The notes under the pieces are model-generated. The model was not told the origin of the DNA, searched no databases, and was given only the letters and a program-made list of their open reading frames with translations. A stretch of 64,000 nucleotides of DNA, from contig NZ_BJXA01000001.1 of NCBI RefSeq assembly GCF_007990755.1, positions 186,001-250,000 of the forward strand, given 5' to 3'. A program made the translations under genes and the position numbers. Every line of letters begins with the position of its first letter. Position 1 is the stretch's first letter. This stretch comes from Nocardia ninae NBRC 108245 (lineage in GTDB: Bacteria > Actinomycetota > Actinomycetes > Mycobacteriales > Mycobacteriaceae). Positions 41,986-49,073 of the stretch are shown piece after piece.

Positions 41986-42624
41986 TCAGGGGCGGCGTTT
42001 GGCGGGTTTCGTGTCGCGGGCGGGCACCGTCAGCATGGCGACGATCATGTCGGTGATTTCGCCAGCGTCGTCGGGGTGTGGTGTGCGTACGCCTGCTTCG
42101 AGGGTGCGTTCGTAGTCGGCCATCAGGGCGAACATGACGGTGGCCATGGTTTCGAGGCGTTGGCGGCGTCTGCGTGGGGTGAGTTGGGGTAGTGCGGCGG
42201 CGAGGCGGGTGGCGATGATGCGCACGGCGGCGCGGTCGGTGCCTGCGAGGCGTCGCGGGTCGGCGATCACCGGGTGGGCGCGCACTACTTCGAGGAAGCG
42301 GCCGAAGTGGGTGACCTCGTCCTGGGTGATGAGCTCGAGGATCGGGTCGGCGAGCATGGCGACCAGGGTGTCGAGTTCGTGGGCGGTGCCGTCGGCCTCG
42401 TGGGTGGCGAGCAGGTGCATGCGGCGTTCTTCGAGCCGGTTCATCCGGCGCTCGACGATGGCTTCGATCAGGCCGTGGCGGGAGTCGAAGTAATAGTGCA
42501 CCGCGGAGTTGTTGCGGTGGCCCGCGGCTGCGGCGATCTCGCGCAGCGGAACCTCTACTCCGCGTTCGGCGATGAGTCGCTCCCCCGCGTCCAGCAGTGA
42601 CGCGCGCGAATCGGCGATCAGCAT
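41986..42624 (-). CDS. TetR family transcriptional regulator
   Basis: A 212-residue TetR repressor. Helix-turn-helix: SLLDAGERLIAERGVEVPLREIAAAAGHRNNSAVHYYFDSRHGLIEAIVERR. The ligand domain is LDTLVAMLADPILELI...LEVVRAHPVIADPRRL...MATVMFALMADYERTLEAG. The HYYFDSRHGL variant is typical of regulators of small hydrophobic compounds. It is divergent from a VOC gene and an F420-dependent oxidoreductase; an ACTAAAC/GTTTAGT pair between them is the likely operator, so both may be its targets. Confidence 0.92.
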   Translation of the reverse strand: MLIADSRASLLDAGERLIAERGVEVPLREIAAAAGHRNNSAVHYYFDSRHGLIEAIVERRMNRLEERRMHLLATHEADGTAHELDTLVAMLADPILELITQDEVTHFGRFLEVVRAHPVIADPRRLAGTDRAAVRIIATRLAAALPQLTPRRRRQRLETMATVMFALMADYERTLEAGVRTPHPDDAGEITDMIVAMLTVPARDTKPAKRRP

Positions 42625-42633
42625 AGTGGCACT

Positions 42634-42675
42634 GTACTAAACCCTCACCTTGACTGGGTTAAGCACACGTGTTTA
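42634..42675. promoter_or_regulatory. Probable TetR operator region
   Basis: ACTAAAC (42634-42640) and GTTTAGT (42669-42675) form perfect 7-bp arms, with an inner AACCC/GGGTT pair. It lies 10 bp upstream of the TetR start, in the divergent region shared with the VOC gene. Confidence 0.6.
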
Positions 42676-42770
42676 GTTGAAGATATGGATAGAGCGCACC
42701 TGATGGCCGCCGGTTGGGTGCGAGAGGTGCGCGCGCTGTGCCGCCGAAGCCTTGCGACACAAGGCAATCC

Positions 42771-43274
42771 ATGATCACGGCGGGACCGATCTTCCAGCTG
42801 TGCTGGGTCGTGCGCGATATCGCGGCGGCGCAACAGGAGTTCACCGAGCGGTACGGGGTGGCGCACTGGTTCACGATTCCGGATGTGCACTTCGGGCCAG
42901 AATCGTGCGAATTGCGTGGCGAGCCTGCCGATTACACGATCACGGTCGCGCTGGGGTATGCGGGTGGGCAGCAGTTGGAGCTGATCGAGCCACGGGGCGG
43001 AATCAGTTTGTATGCCGAACATCTCGAGCGGTTCGGGCCTGGTCTGCACCACACGGGGTGGGTGCCCGAGGACTACGACGGCGCGCTGCACGAGGCGCGG
43101 GCGGCCGGCATCGAGATGGTGGCGCGCGGGAAGTTCGAGGGTGTCGGGATGGAGTTCGCTTATCTCGAAGGCGGGCCGATCGGGTCGTACTTCGAGTTGA
43201 TGCGGCTCTCCGATGCCATGAAGGCGATGTTCGAGACGCTGATTCCGGACGGATTCTCGAATCCATGGCAGTAG
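42771..43274 (+). CDS. VOC family protein
   Basis: A 167-residue vicinal-oxygen-chelate protein: IFQLCWVVRDIAAAQQEFTERYGVAHWFTIPDV, TVALGYAGGQQLELIEPRGG, GLHHTGWVPEDYDGALHEARAAGIEMVARG and FAYLEGGPIGSYFELMRL. The metal-ligand pattern is like methylmalonyl-CoA epimerase or extradiol-type lyases, but the substrate is unknown. ATG at 42771. It is followed 90 bp later by an F420-dependent oxidoreductase, with which it probably forms an operon under the divergent TetR regulator. Confidence 0.9.
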   Translation: MITAGPIFQLCWVVRDIAAAQQEFTERYGVAHWFTIPDVHFGPESCELRGEPADYTITVALGYAGGQQLELIEPRGGISLYAEHLERFGPGLHHTGWVPEDYDGALHEARAAGIEMVARGKFEGVGMEFAYLEGGPIGSYFELMRLSDAMKAMFETLIPDGFSNPWQ

Positions 43275-43364
43275 ACGTGAGTACAACCTGCCTCGGAAAA
43301 GGCTCGTACTTCGGGCACCGGGCACCCACGGCGCTGCGTTCGCGGCGTCAGGAAGGCGATTGAT

Positions 43365-44240
43365 ATGCGCTTCACCTATGCCGAGACGATGACCGACCCG
43401 ACGTACTACGTGCCGTTGGCCCGCGCCGCCGAGGAGGCCGGGTACTCATCGATGGCGGTCGCGGACAGCATCGCCTATCCCCGGGACTCCGACGCCAAGT
43501 ATCCGTACACGCCCGACGGGAACCGGGAGTTCCTGGAGGACAAGCCGTTCGTCGAGGCGTTCGTGCTCAGCGCGGCGATGGCGGCGGTGACCACGACGCT
43601 ACGGTTCACCCCGTTCGTACTCAAACTGCCGATCCGGCCGCCGGTGCTGGTCGCCAAGCAGGCCGCGTCGGTGGCGGCGTTGAGCGGCAACCGGTTCGGG
43701 CTCGGCGTCGGGATCAGTCCGTGGCCGGATGATTTCGAGATCATGGGTGTGCCGTTCGAGAAGCGTGGTGCGCGGATGGACGAGTGCATCGACATCGTGC
43801 GCGGGTTGACCGCGGGCGGGTACTTCGAGTTCCACGGCGAGTTCTACGACATACCGCCGATCAAGATCTCTCCGGTGCCGACCGAGCCGGTACCGATCCT
43901 CATCGGTGGGCACAGCAAGCCGGCGCTGCGGCGGGCCGCGCAACGCGGTGACGGGTGGATGCACGCGGGCGGCGACGGAGCCGAACTAGATAGGCTGCTG
44001 GTCGAACTGGACGCGTTGCGTGCCGAACACGGGACGCGCAAGGACTTCGAGGTGCACGTGATCTCCCTCGACGGATTCACCGTGGACGGGATCAAACGAC
44101 TGGAGGACAAGGGAGTTACCGACGTCATCGTCGGCTTCCGTCTCCCCTACACCCTCGAACAGGACACCGAACCCCTCGACACCAAGATCGCCAACCTGTC
44201 CCGCTTCGCCGAAAAGGTCATCGCGCGAACCGCGAGTTGA
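43365..44240 (+). CDS. F420-dependent LLM class oxidoreductase
   Basis: A 291-residue luciferase-like TIM-barrel enzyme. It has ARAAEEAGYSSMAVADSIAYP, LRFTPFVLKLPIRPPVLVAKQAASVAALSGNRFGLGVGISPWPDDF (a strong family segment) and PVPILIGGHSKPALRRAAQRGDGWMHAGG near the phosphate-binding site. In actinobacteria these usually use reduced coenzyme F420. ATG at 43365 with AGGAAGG upstream. It probably shares a transcript with the VOC gene. Downstream on the other strand is a truncated 43-residue gene fragment. Confidence 0.92.
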   Translation: MRFTYAETMTDPTYYVPLARAAEEAGYSSMAVADSIAYPRDSDAKYPYTPDGNREFLEDKPFVEAFVLSAAMAAVTTTLRFTPFVLKLPIRPPVLVAKQAASVAALSGNRFGLGVGISPWPDDFEIMGVPFEKRGARMDECIDIVRGLTAGGYFEFHGEFYDIPPIKISPVPTEPVPILIGGHSKPALRRAAQRGDGWMHAGGDGAELDRLLVELDALRAEHGTRKDFEVHVISLDGFTVDGIKRLEDKGVTDVIVGFRLPYTLEQDTEPLDTKIANLSRFAEKVIARTAS

Positions 44241-44259
44241 GCTGTTCGACAACCGGACC

Positions 44260-44391
44260 CTAGTTCATGAGCTGGCGCACGCTGATGGGTTCGCCCACGG
44301 CCAGCCGGAACTGCACCGTGTTCGTGTCCTCGTGCCGGGACCGGGTGTTGTCGATATGAAACTGTTCCAGCGTGAAGGTGTAGATACCCAT
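44260..44391 (-). pseudogene. Truncated 43-residue protein, possibly broken by rearrangement
   Basis: It starts with ATG at 44391 (MGIYTFTLEQFHIDNTRSRH), a well-formed beginning of a larger beta-rich protein, but stops after VRQLMN. The stop lies 20 bp from the end of the convergent oxidoreductase gene, leaving no room for the rest. It follows the repeat-protein gene by 14 bp in the same direction. I read it as a gene cut by a deletion or junction; the full-length family is one I know only as hypothetical. Confidence 0.45.
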
Positions 44392-44405
44392 CGGTCGGCC
44401 GCCGA

Positions 44406-45479
44406 TCAGCGTGGGCTGACGAGAACGCGGACGAGGCCTTGACCGGAGTCCAGGGCGGTCAGCGCCTTGCCGATGATGGATCCCAGGGCGCGGCTCATGT
44501 CGGACACCCGGCGCGCGTGGCCGGTGGTGGTCGAGGTGGTCAGCAGGTCGCCGGGGCGGATCGGGCTCTGTGTCGCGTCGGCGACGCACCACACCTTGCC
44601 CATCAGCGCGATGTTCACGCCGTCGTCGTGGCGGTCGAGCACGATCGCGGGCGCGACACCGCCTGCGCCCGAGACGATTCCGGCGACTGCGGTGTCGTAT
44701 TCCTCGCGGCACGGATGCACCGCGCCGCTCTCGCCGACGACTACCACCGTGCCCGCGGCGATCCCCGGCTCACCACAGGTCAGTGCCTCCGCGTAATCGG
44801 CGCCGGCCAAGAACAGATCGCCCGTCACGGTGATATTGCCTTTGACGGTCACGTTCCCGTCGAAATAGCCCGCGTCGCCGCGACCCTTGTTGTAGCCGGC
44901 GATCGCCGCGTGATTCGAATGGGTTTCACCGTGCACCCCCTCACCGCCCTGCGGTCCCCCGACGCCCCAGACCCCCGGGCCATTGCTGAGGTTGTAGCCG
45001 CCGACGCCGGCATGGGCGGTACGGGAATACCCCGTCACACCTTCGCCACCGGATTCAGCACCGCGTCCCCACACGCCACTGCCTCCGCTCGGGCTCTCGT
45101 TGTAGCCGGCGACGCCCGCGGTATTGCCGTAGCTGACACCATGCACGCCCTCGCCGCCGCTCTTCGCACCCTCACCCCACACGCCGACACCGCCGTTGGG
45201 GTTGTGGTTATAGCCGCCTACGCCGGCGTATCCAGTGCGGGAATGGCCGGTGACACCCTCACCGCCGGACTCAGCCCCCCGCCCCCATACGCCGCTGCCA
45301 CCGCTCGGGCTCTCGTTGTAGCCGGCGACGCCCGCGGTATTGCCGTAGCTGACACCATGCACGCCCTCGCCACCGCTCGCCGAGCCCTCACCCCACACGC
45401 CCGCTCCGCCCCCGGAATTCTTGCCCGTGACGCCGGCCTGCGCGGCATCGCCGGAAACGCCCTCCAAAGGCATCGACAT
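44406..45479 (-). CDS. Glycine-rich repeat protein with five 36-residue repeats
   Basis: A 357-residue protein. After a short start (MSMPLEGVSGDAAQAGVTGK), five copies of a 34-36 residue unit run from residue ~27: GVWGxGxxSGGEGVxGxS....AGVxGYNxxPxGG, in two alternating types (YGNT and SRT). At DNA level the paired unit repeats every 216 bp. Such units form parallel beta structures as in phage tail fibres and some surface proteins. A conserved C-terminal domain follows (DYAEALTCGEPGIAAGTVVVV, CREEYDTAVAGIVSGAG, GKVWCVADATQSPIRPGDLL). No signal peptide is visible. ATG 45479 has GGGAGGGAGAG upstream; a longer frame starts at 45569. Confidence 0.85.
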   Translation of the reverse strand: MSMPLEGVSGDAAQAGVTGKNSGGGAGVWGEGSASGGEGVHGVSYGNTAGVAGYNESPSGGSGVWGRGAESGGEGVTGHSRTGYAGVGGYNHNPNGGVGVWGEGAKSGGEGVHGVSYGNTAGVAGYNESPSGGSGVWGRGAESGGEGVTGYSRTAHAGVGGYNLSNGPGVWGVGGPQGGEGVHGETHSNHAAIAGYNKGRGDAGYFDGNVTVKGNITVTGDLFLAGADYAEALTCGEPGIAAGTVVVVGESGAVHPCREEYDTAVAGIVSGAGGVAPAIVLDRHDDGVNIALMGKVWCVADATQSPIRPGDLLTTSTTTGHARRVSDMSRALGSIIGKALTALDSGQGLVRVLVSPR

Positions 45480-45723
45480 GACAGCTCTCCCTCCCAGCCC
45501 GCCGCGCAGCCGCGACAGCCACCGGATCAACGACGAGAACAGTGGTCTCATACTGGGCGGCACGATCATCGGCCGGCAAGCTTTCGGTCCGCCTACCGAA
45601 CCCGTTCTTCAGCTGCGCGACCTCGCACATGCCGCTGCACATGGGATCGGTGCGGCGGCCATGATGGGGGCGAGACAGTGACGAACCTGGCGCACAGAGT
45701 TGCGCCACTGAAAAGGAATCTCG

Positions 45724-46167
45724 ATGCCCGTCCGCTACCAGTTGGTGATCGACTGCGCCGATCCCGACCGCATGGCCCGCTTCTGGGCTGCCGCCCTGGG
45801 CTATGAATTAGCACCGCCCCCAACCGGTTTCGCCACCTGGGACGACTACTACCGCGATCTGGGGCTGCCGGAAGCAGAATTGACCGGCGGCGTGGACCGG
45901 ATCAGCGACCCGCACGGCGGTGGACCGGCCATCTGGTTCCAGGTAGTCCGCGACGCAAAGGCCGTGAAAAACCGGCTGCACATCGACATCCACGCCAGCG
46001 GCGACCGGACAGACCCGATCCAGACGCGGAAGAAGCGAGTCGACACCGAAGCCGACCGCCTGGCGGGCCTCGGCGCCACCATCACCTGTGTCATGTACCA
46101 GGAAGGGATCGACCATTACGCGGTCGGGATGAAGGATCCCGAAGGGAACGAGTTCGACATCAACTGA
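45724..46167 (+). CDS. VOC family protein, glyoxalase-like (type 6)
   Basis: A 147-residue protein: YQLVIDCADPDRMARFWAAALGYELAPPP, DRISDPHGGGPAIWFQVVRDAKAVKNRLHIDIHASG, and VDTEADRLAGLGATITCVMYQEGIDHYAVGMKDPEGNEFDIN. These are the standard segments of the glyoxalase-like domain found in many actinobacterial proteins of unknown substrate. ATG at 45724 follows AAAAGGAA. It ends 22 bp before an array of dispersed repeats. Confidence 0.9.
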   Translation: MPVRYQLVIDCADPDRMARFWAAALGYELAPPPTGFATWDDYYRDLGLPEAELTGGVDRISDPHGGGPAIWFQVVRDAKAVKNRLHIDIHASGDRTDPIQTRKKRVDTEADRLAGLGATITCVMYQEGIDHYAVGMKDPEGNEFDIN

Positions 46168-46188
46168 GCTCTGGCGAGGTCACCGAAC

Positions 46189-46446
46189 GGGACTTGGCGG
46201 CGGCAAAGTCTCAGTAAGGCTCACCCTTACGTCCGGTGATCAACCTCCTGCGCGCAATGGGACATGGCGGCCCGAAAGTGCGAGTGGGCCACCCTCATGT
46301 CCCGGGGTGACCAACTCCCCGCACGCAACGGGACATGGTGGCGAAGAATTCCAAGTGAAACCGCCCTGATGTCCCGAGGTCACCCACTCCCGCACGCACG
46401 TGGGACGTGGCGGCGGGATGCGCGAGTGAGCCCGCCGTGGTGTCCC
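46189..46446 (+). repeat. Tandem array of four GGGACAT...TGTCCC elements
   Basis: Four copies with starts at 46189, 46259, 46330 and 46402 (period 70-72 bp). Each is a ~48-bp imperfect palindrome (GGGACATGGCGG... to ...CATGTCCCG) followed by a linker of the type GTGACCAACTCCCGCACGC. The rest of the 46168-46658 gap contains no gene that I can support. Confidence 0.85.
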
Positions 46447-46658
46447 GTTCGACGGTGGTCTGCTACCGAGGGGGCGGTGAGATGCTGGACTGCTCCCCGG
46501 CGGTCGGAACCGAGTTTCTCAGTCGAACTTTCGGGGAGCAGTTCATGCGAGGAGCGGGTCGGCCGCATGCTGCTCGACGCGCCGCTGCGGGTTGGCCCTC
46601 GTGGCTTGATGGGCGGAAGTCCCTCCCGCGTGGCGGCCGACGGGCGGAGCGTATGGCG

Positions 46659-46809
46659 TCAACCGCGTAGGGCGGCGGTGGCGGCGGCAAGGGTTTGGGA
46701 GCGATAGCTGGCGCCGAACAGGACTACGTGGACCAGCAGGTGGTGGAGTTGGTGGAGGGGGATGCGGGTGCGCCAGCCGTCGGCGAGGGGGTGGGTTTCG
46801 TTGTAGGCG
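46659..46809 (-). pseudogene. Out-of-frame tail of the fructosamine kinase
   Basis: In the frame one base off from the main gene the minus strand reads HLDRIINAYNETHPLADGWR and LVHVVLFGASYRSQTLAAAT to a stop at 46659. These are the expected last ~55 residues of the kinase. They are separated from the main frame by the 7-G run at 46829-46835. Confidence 0.85.
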
Positions 46810-47832
46810 TTAATGATTCGGTCGAGGTGGGGGGGCGCCGAAGAGGGCGAGCATGGCCAGGTCGGTTTCGCGGTGGCCGCCGTGGGCGGCGGGGTCGATG
46901 AGGACGGCGCGGGCGGGGGTCCAGACGATGTTGCCGGACCAGAGGTCGCCGTGGATGCGGGCGGGTGGTTCCGGTGGGCCTGCCAGGGTGTCGATGCGGT
47001 CGATGACTTGTTCCAGCAGGTGGGTTCCGTCGGGGCCGAGATGGGTGGCGGCGCGGGGTAGGTAGGGGGCGAGGCGGCGCTCGGCGTACCACTGGGGCCA
47101 GGGGCTGGCGGAGAGAGTGTTGTCCAGTGGGAGTTCGGCGATCCAGCCCGGCCAGGGTGCGCCGAACATAGTCGGGGTATTCGCGTGCAGCGCTGCCAGA
47201 TCGCGGCCGAGGCGGACTGCGGTGTCGAGGGTGGCGCCGGCGTCGTCGAGCCAGGGCAGCACGATCATCCGGTCGTCGGCGGCCAGTACGTCTGGGAGTA
47301 GCGCGCTGGTGGGCTGCCCGGCAGCGGTGTCTCCGTCGCGGGCTCCAGCCATCCCGCGGCCGGACTTCGCTTCGCCAGAGGACAATTCGTAGGCGACATC
47401 CGCCCGGACGCGGAATGACCGATCTTGTCCGGGTTGGCTCGGCTGTGTCGGTGACTGGTGAACCCGGCCGGGCTGGTCGACTGGCCCGCGCGGTTCGTCG
47501 GAATCCCGATCAGGCGGATCGGACATCCGTGTTGCGGGTTTCGGGAAATCGGCGCCACCCACCGGCCCGCATGAATCACCGGGTCGCATCGACTCGCCTG
47601 AGTCCGGTCGCGCCGACGCACCCAGGCCGTCGGCCACTCCGGTGGCGAGCCAGCGCAACCCGGCCGCTTCGGCCGCGAAAACAGTGGTCGGCTCGGCGGC
47701 CGCCTTCACGAAGACCTCGCGGCCGTCGCCGAGGGTGGCGCGGTGTGTTGTCCACTCGTGACTGGCCCCGAGATCGGTGACGGCGCGGACAGGGGTGGCG
47801 AGGAGCGCGCCGAGGCGGTCGGCGATCGTCAT
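46810..47832 (-). CDS. Fructosamine kinase family protein, frameshifted near its C-terminus
   Basis: Fructosamine kinase-type deglycation protein (aminoglycoside-phosphotransferase fold). It has GDGREVFVKAAAE (ATP-site Lys), ADDRMIVLPWLDDAGATLD, LAALHANTPTMFGAPWPGWIAELPLDNTLSASPWPQWYAERRLAPYL, RIHGDLWSGNIVW (catalytic Asp) and VLIDPAAHGGHRETDLAML. A ~95-residue disordered insert (rich in Pro, Gly, Asp) splits the N-lobe between LRWLATGVAD and LLPDVLAAD. A run of seven G at 46829-46835 shifts the frame so the protein ends PPPRPNH; one base fewer would restore the normal tail. The ATG at 47832 overlaps the XRE gene stop by 4 bp. Confidence 0.88.
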   Translation of the reverse strand: MTIADRLGALLATPVRAVTDLGASHEWTTHRATLGDGREVFVKAAAEPTTVFAAEAAGLRWLATGVADGLGASARPDSGESMRPGDSCGPVGGADFPKPATRMSDPPDRDSDEPRGPVDQPGRVHQSPTQPSQPGQDRSFRVRADVAYELSSGEAKSGRGMAGARDGDTAAGQPTSALLPDVLAADDRMIVLPWLDDAGATLDTAVRLGRDLAALHANTPTMFGAPWPGWIAELPLDNTLSASPWPQWYAERRLAPYLPRAATHLGPDGTHLLEQVIDRIDTLAGPPEPPARIHGDLWSGNIVWTPARAVLIDPAAHGGHRETDLAMLALFGAPPPRPNH

Positions 47833-48608
47833 GAGATCTGAGCGGTGAGGCGCTTCATGGTGTCCTCGTCGGCGGGGAAGAACGATTCGATGGCCAGTTC
47901 GGCGACGGTGACGTTCATGGGTGTGCCGAAGACCGAGGTGATGCCGATGAAGGACAGTTCGTGACCATCGCGCAGCAGGCGCAGCGGCACCACGGACTGG
48001 TCGGGGTCGGGCAGCGCCGGGTCGACTTCCCCACCGGGGTAAGCACGCAGCTCGTCGCGCAGTTCCACCAGTTCGGGCGAGCCGGTGACCTCGATCTGGC
48101 GGGACAGTCGCGCGAAGAGGTGGCCGCGCCATTCCGCGAGATTGACGATCTGGCCTGCCATACCGTCGGGGTGCAGGCTCAACCGCAGAGCGTTGATCGG
48201 TGGGGTCAGCAGCGCGGGGTCGATGCCGTCGAGCAGGAGGGTGACACCGGCATTGGCGTCGATCATGGTCCAGCTCTGATCGATGGCGAGCGCGGGATAT
48301 GGCTGGTGGCCGGTCAGGATTTGGCTCATCGCGCTGCGGACCGCGTCCATCGCGGGGGCATCGAGGGCGGGTTCGGCATAGACGGGTGCGTAACCGGCGG
48401 CCAGCAGCAGCCGATTGCGTTCGCGCAGTGGGATTTCCAGGTGCTCGCTCAGGTGCACCAGCATGGCGCGGCTCGGTTTGGCGCGGCCGGTCTCGATGAA
48501 GCTCAGGTGCCTCGCGGACGTGTCCGAGCGCCCGGCCAGCTCCAGCTGGCTCAGCCTGCGCTCTAGTCGCCAATGTCGCAGGAGGTCACCGGCCGTTTGT
48601 GTGTTCAC
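47829..48608 (-). CDS. XRE family regulator with MmyB-like domain
   Basis: A 259-residue regulator: helix-turn-helix at residues ~9-65 (LLRHWRLERRLSQLELAGRSDTSARHLSFIETGRAKPSRAMLVHLSEHL) and an MmyB-like ligand domain (ALAIDQSWTMIDANAGVTLLLDG, NLAEWRGHLFARLSRQIEVTG, LLRDGHELSFIGITSVFGTPMNVTVAELAIESFFPAD). It is translationally coupled to the fructosamine kinase gene downstream and likely regulates it. A 21-bp palindrome begins 33 bp upstream of the ATG at 48608 and is the probable autoregulatory operator. Confidence 0.93.
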   Translation of the reverse strand: MNTQTAGDLLRHWRLERRLSQLELAGRSDTSARHLSFIETGRAKPSRAMLVHLSEHLEIPLRERNRLLLAAGYAPVYAEPALDAPAMDAVRSAMSQILTGHQPYPALAIDQSWTMIDANAGVTLLLDGIDPALLTPPINALRLSLHPDGMAGQIVNLAEWRGHLFARLSRQIEVTGSPELVELRDELRAYPGGEVDPALPDPDQSVVPLRLLRDGHELSFIGITSVFGTPMNVTVAELAIESFFPADEDTMKRLTAQIS

Positions 48609-48640
48609 TCCCCGATCCTACGAAGCGCCGGGGGTCACGA

Positions 48641-48661
48641 CGATTACCTGACAGGTAATCG
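48641..48661. promoter_or_regulatory. 21-bp palindrome CGATTACCT-GAC-AGGTAATCG
   Basis: Perfect 9-bp arms with a 3-bp centre, 33 bp upstream of the XRE regulator start. MmyB-type regulators often bind TTACCT/AGGTAA-like sites. The wider 48662-49073 gap has no gene that I can support except the fragment at 48904. Confidence 0.8.
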
Positions 48662-48903
48662 ACACCGGTTCCGGAATGTCGCAACCCGTCCGCGCAGCCA
48701 TCCCGTGCGATCGCTCGTCCGCGGCGGCGGCCGTGCCGCTACCGACCAGGCGCCTCGCGGTACGACCGCCATCGGGCCAACCGACTGTGGCGGATATGGC
48801 GACCGTGTGCGGCAGGCCAGCGGTGACCCGTGCGGCTATGCCAGCCTGTGAACCGTCGGCGGCGGGTTGGGCGGCCGGTATGCGCCCCACCGCATGCGGT
48901 ACT

Positions 48904-48954
48904 GCGCACGATGATCACGCGGCTGGACCCGCTACTGGAGTCATCGGGAGTGCT
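48904..48954 (-). pseudogene. Degenerate copy of the 3' end of the molybdopterin oxidoreductase
   Basis: This ~51-bp stretch aligns with 49079-49129 of the neighbouring gene and encodes TPDDSSSGSSRVIIVR against FPDGSTGWHSRVITVR. It lies 120 bp beyond that gene's stop in the same direction, as if the gene tail were duplicated and then decayed. Confidence 0.65.
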
Positions 48955-49073
48955 GGACGCTGCGTTCGGTCAAGTGATCACCCACGGCGGCAAAGCCAGC
49001 GGTGATCACCATATTTACGCCCAGGCTGGCGGAGCGGTTGGCGTACAGGTTGCGCCCTACAGCTCGCGACAGA

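Noticed and set aside
45478-45681. 67-residue plus-strand frame starting inside the start region of the repeat-protein gene
   Set aside because: Its start overlaps the divergent gene's start by two bases, no ribosome site is evident, and the composition is not convincing.
46189-46446. Possible CRISPR array
   Set aside because: The unit itself is ~70 bp, palindromic and repeated without unique spacers, and related copies occur singly elsewhere.
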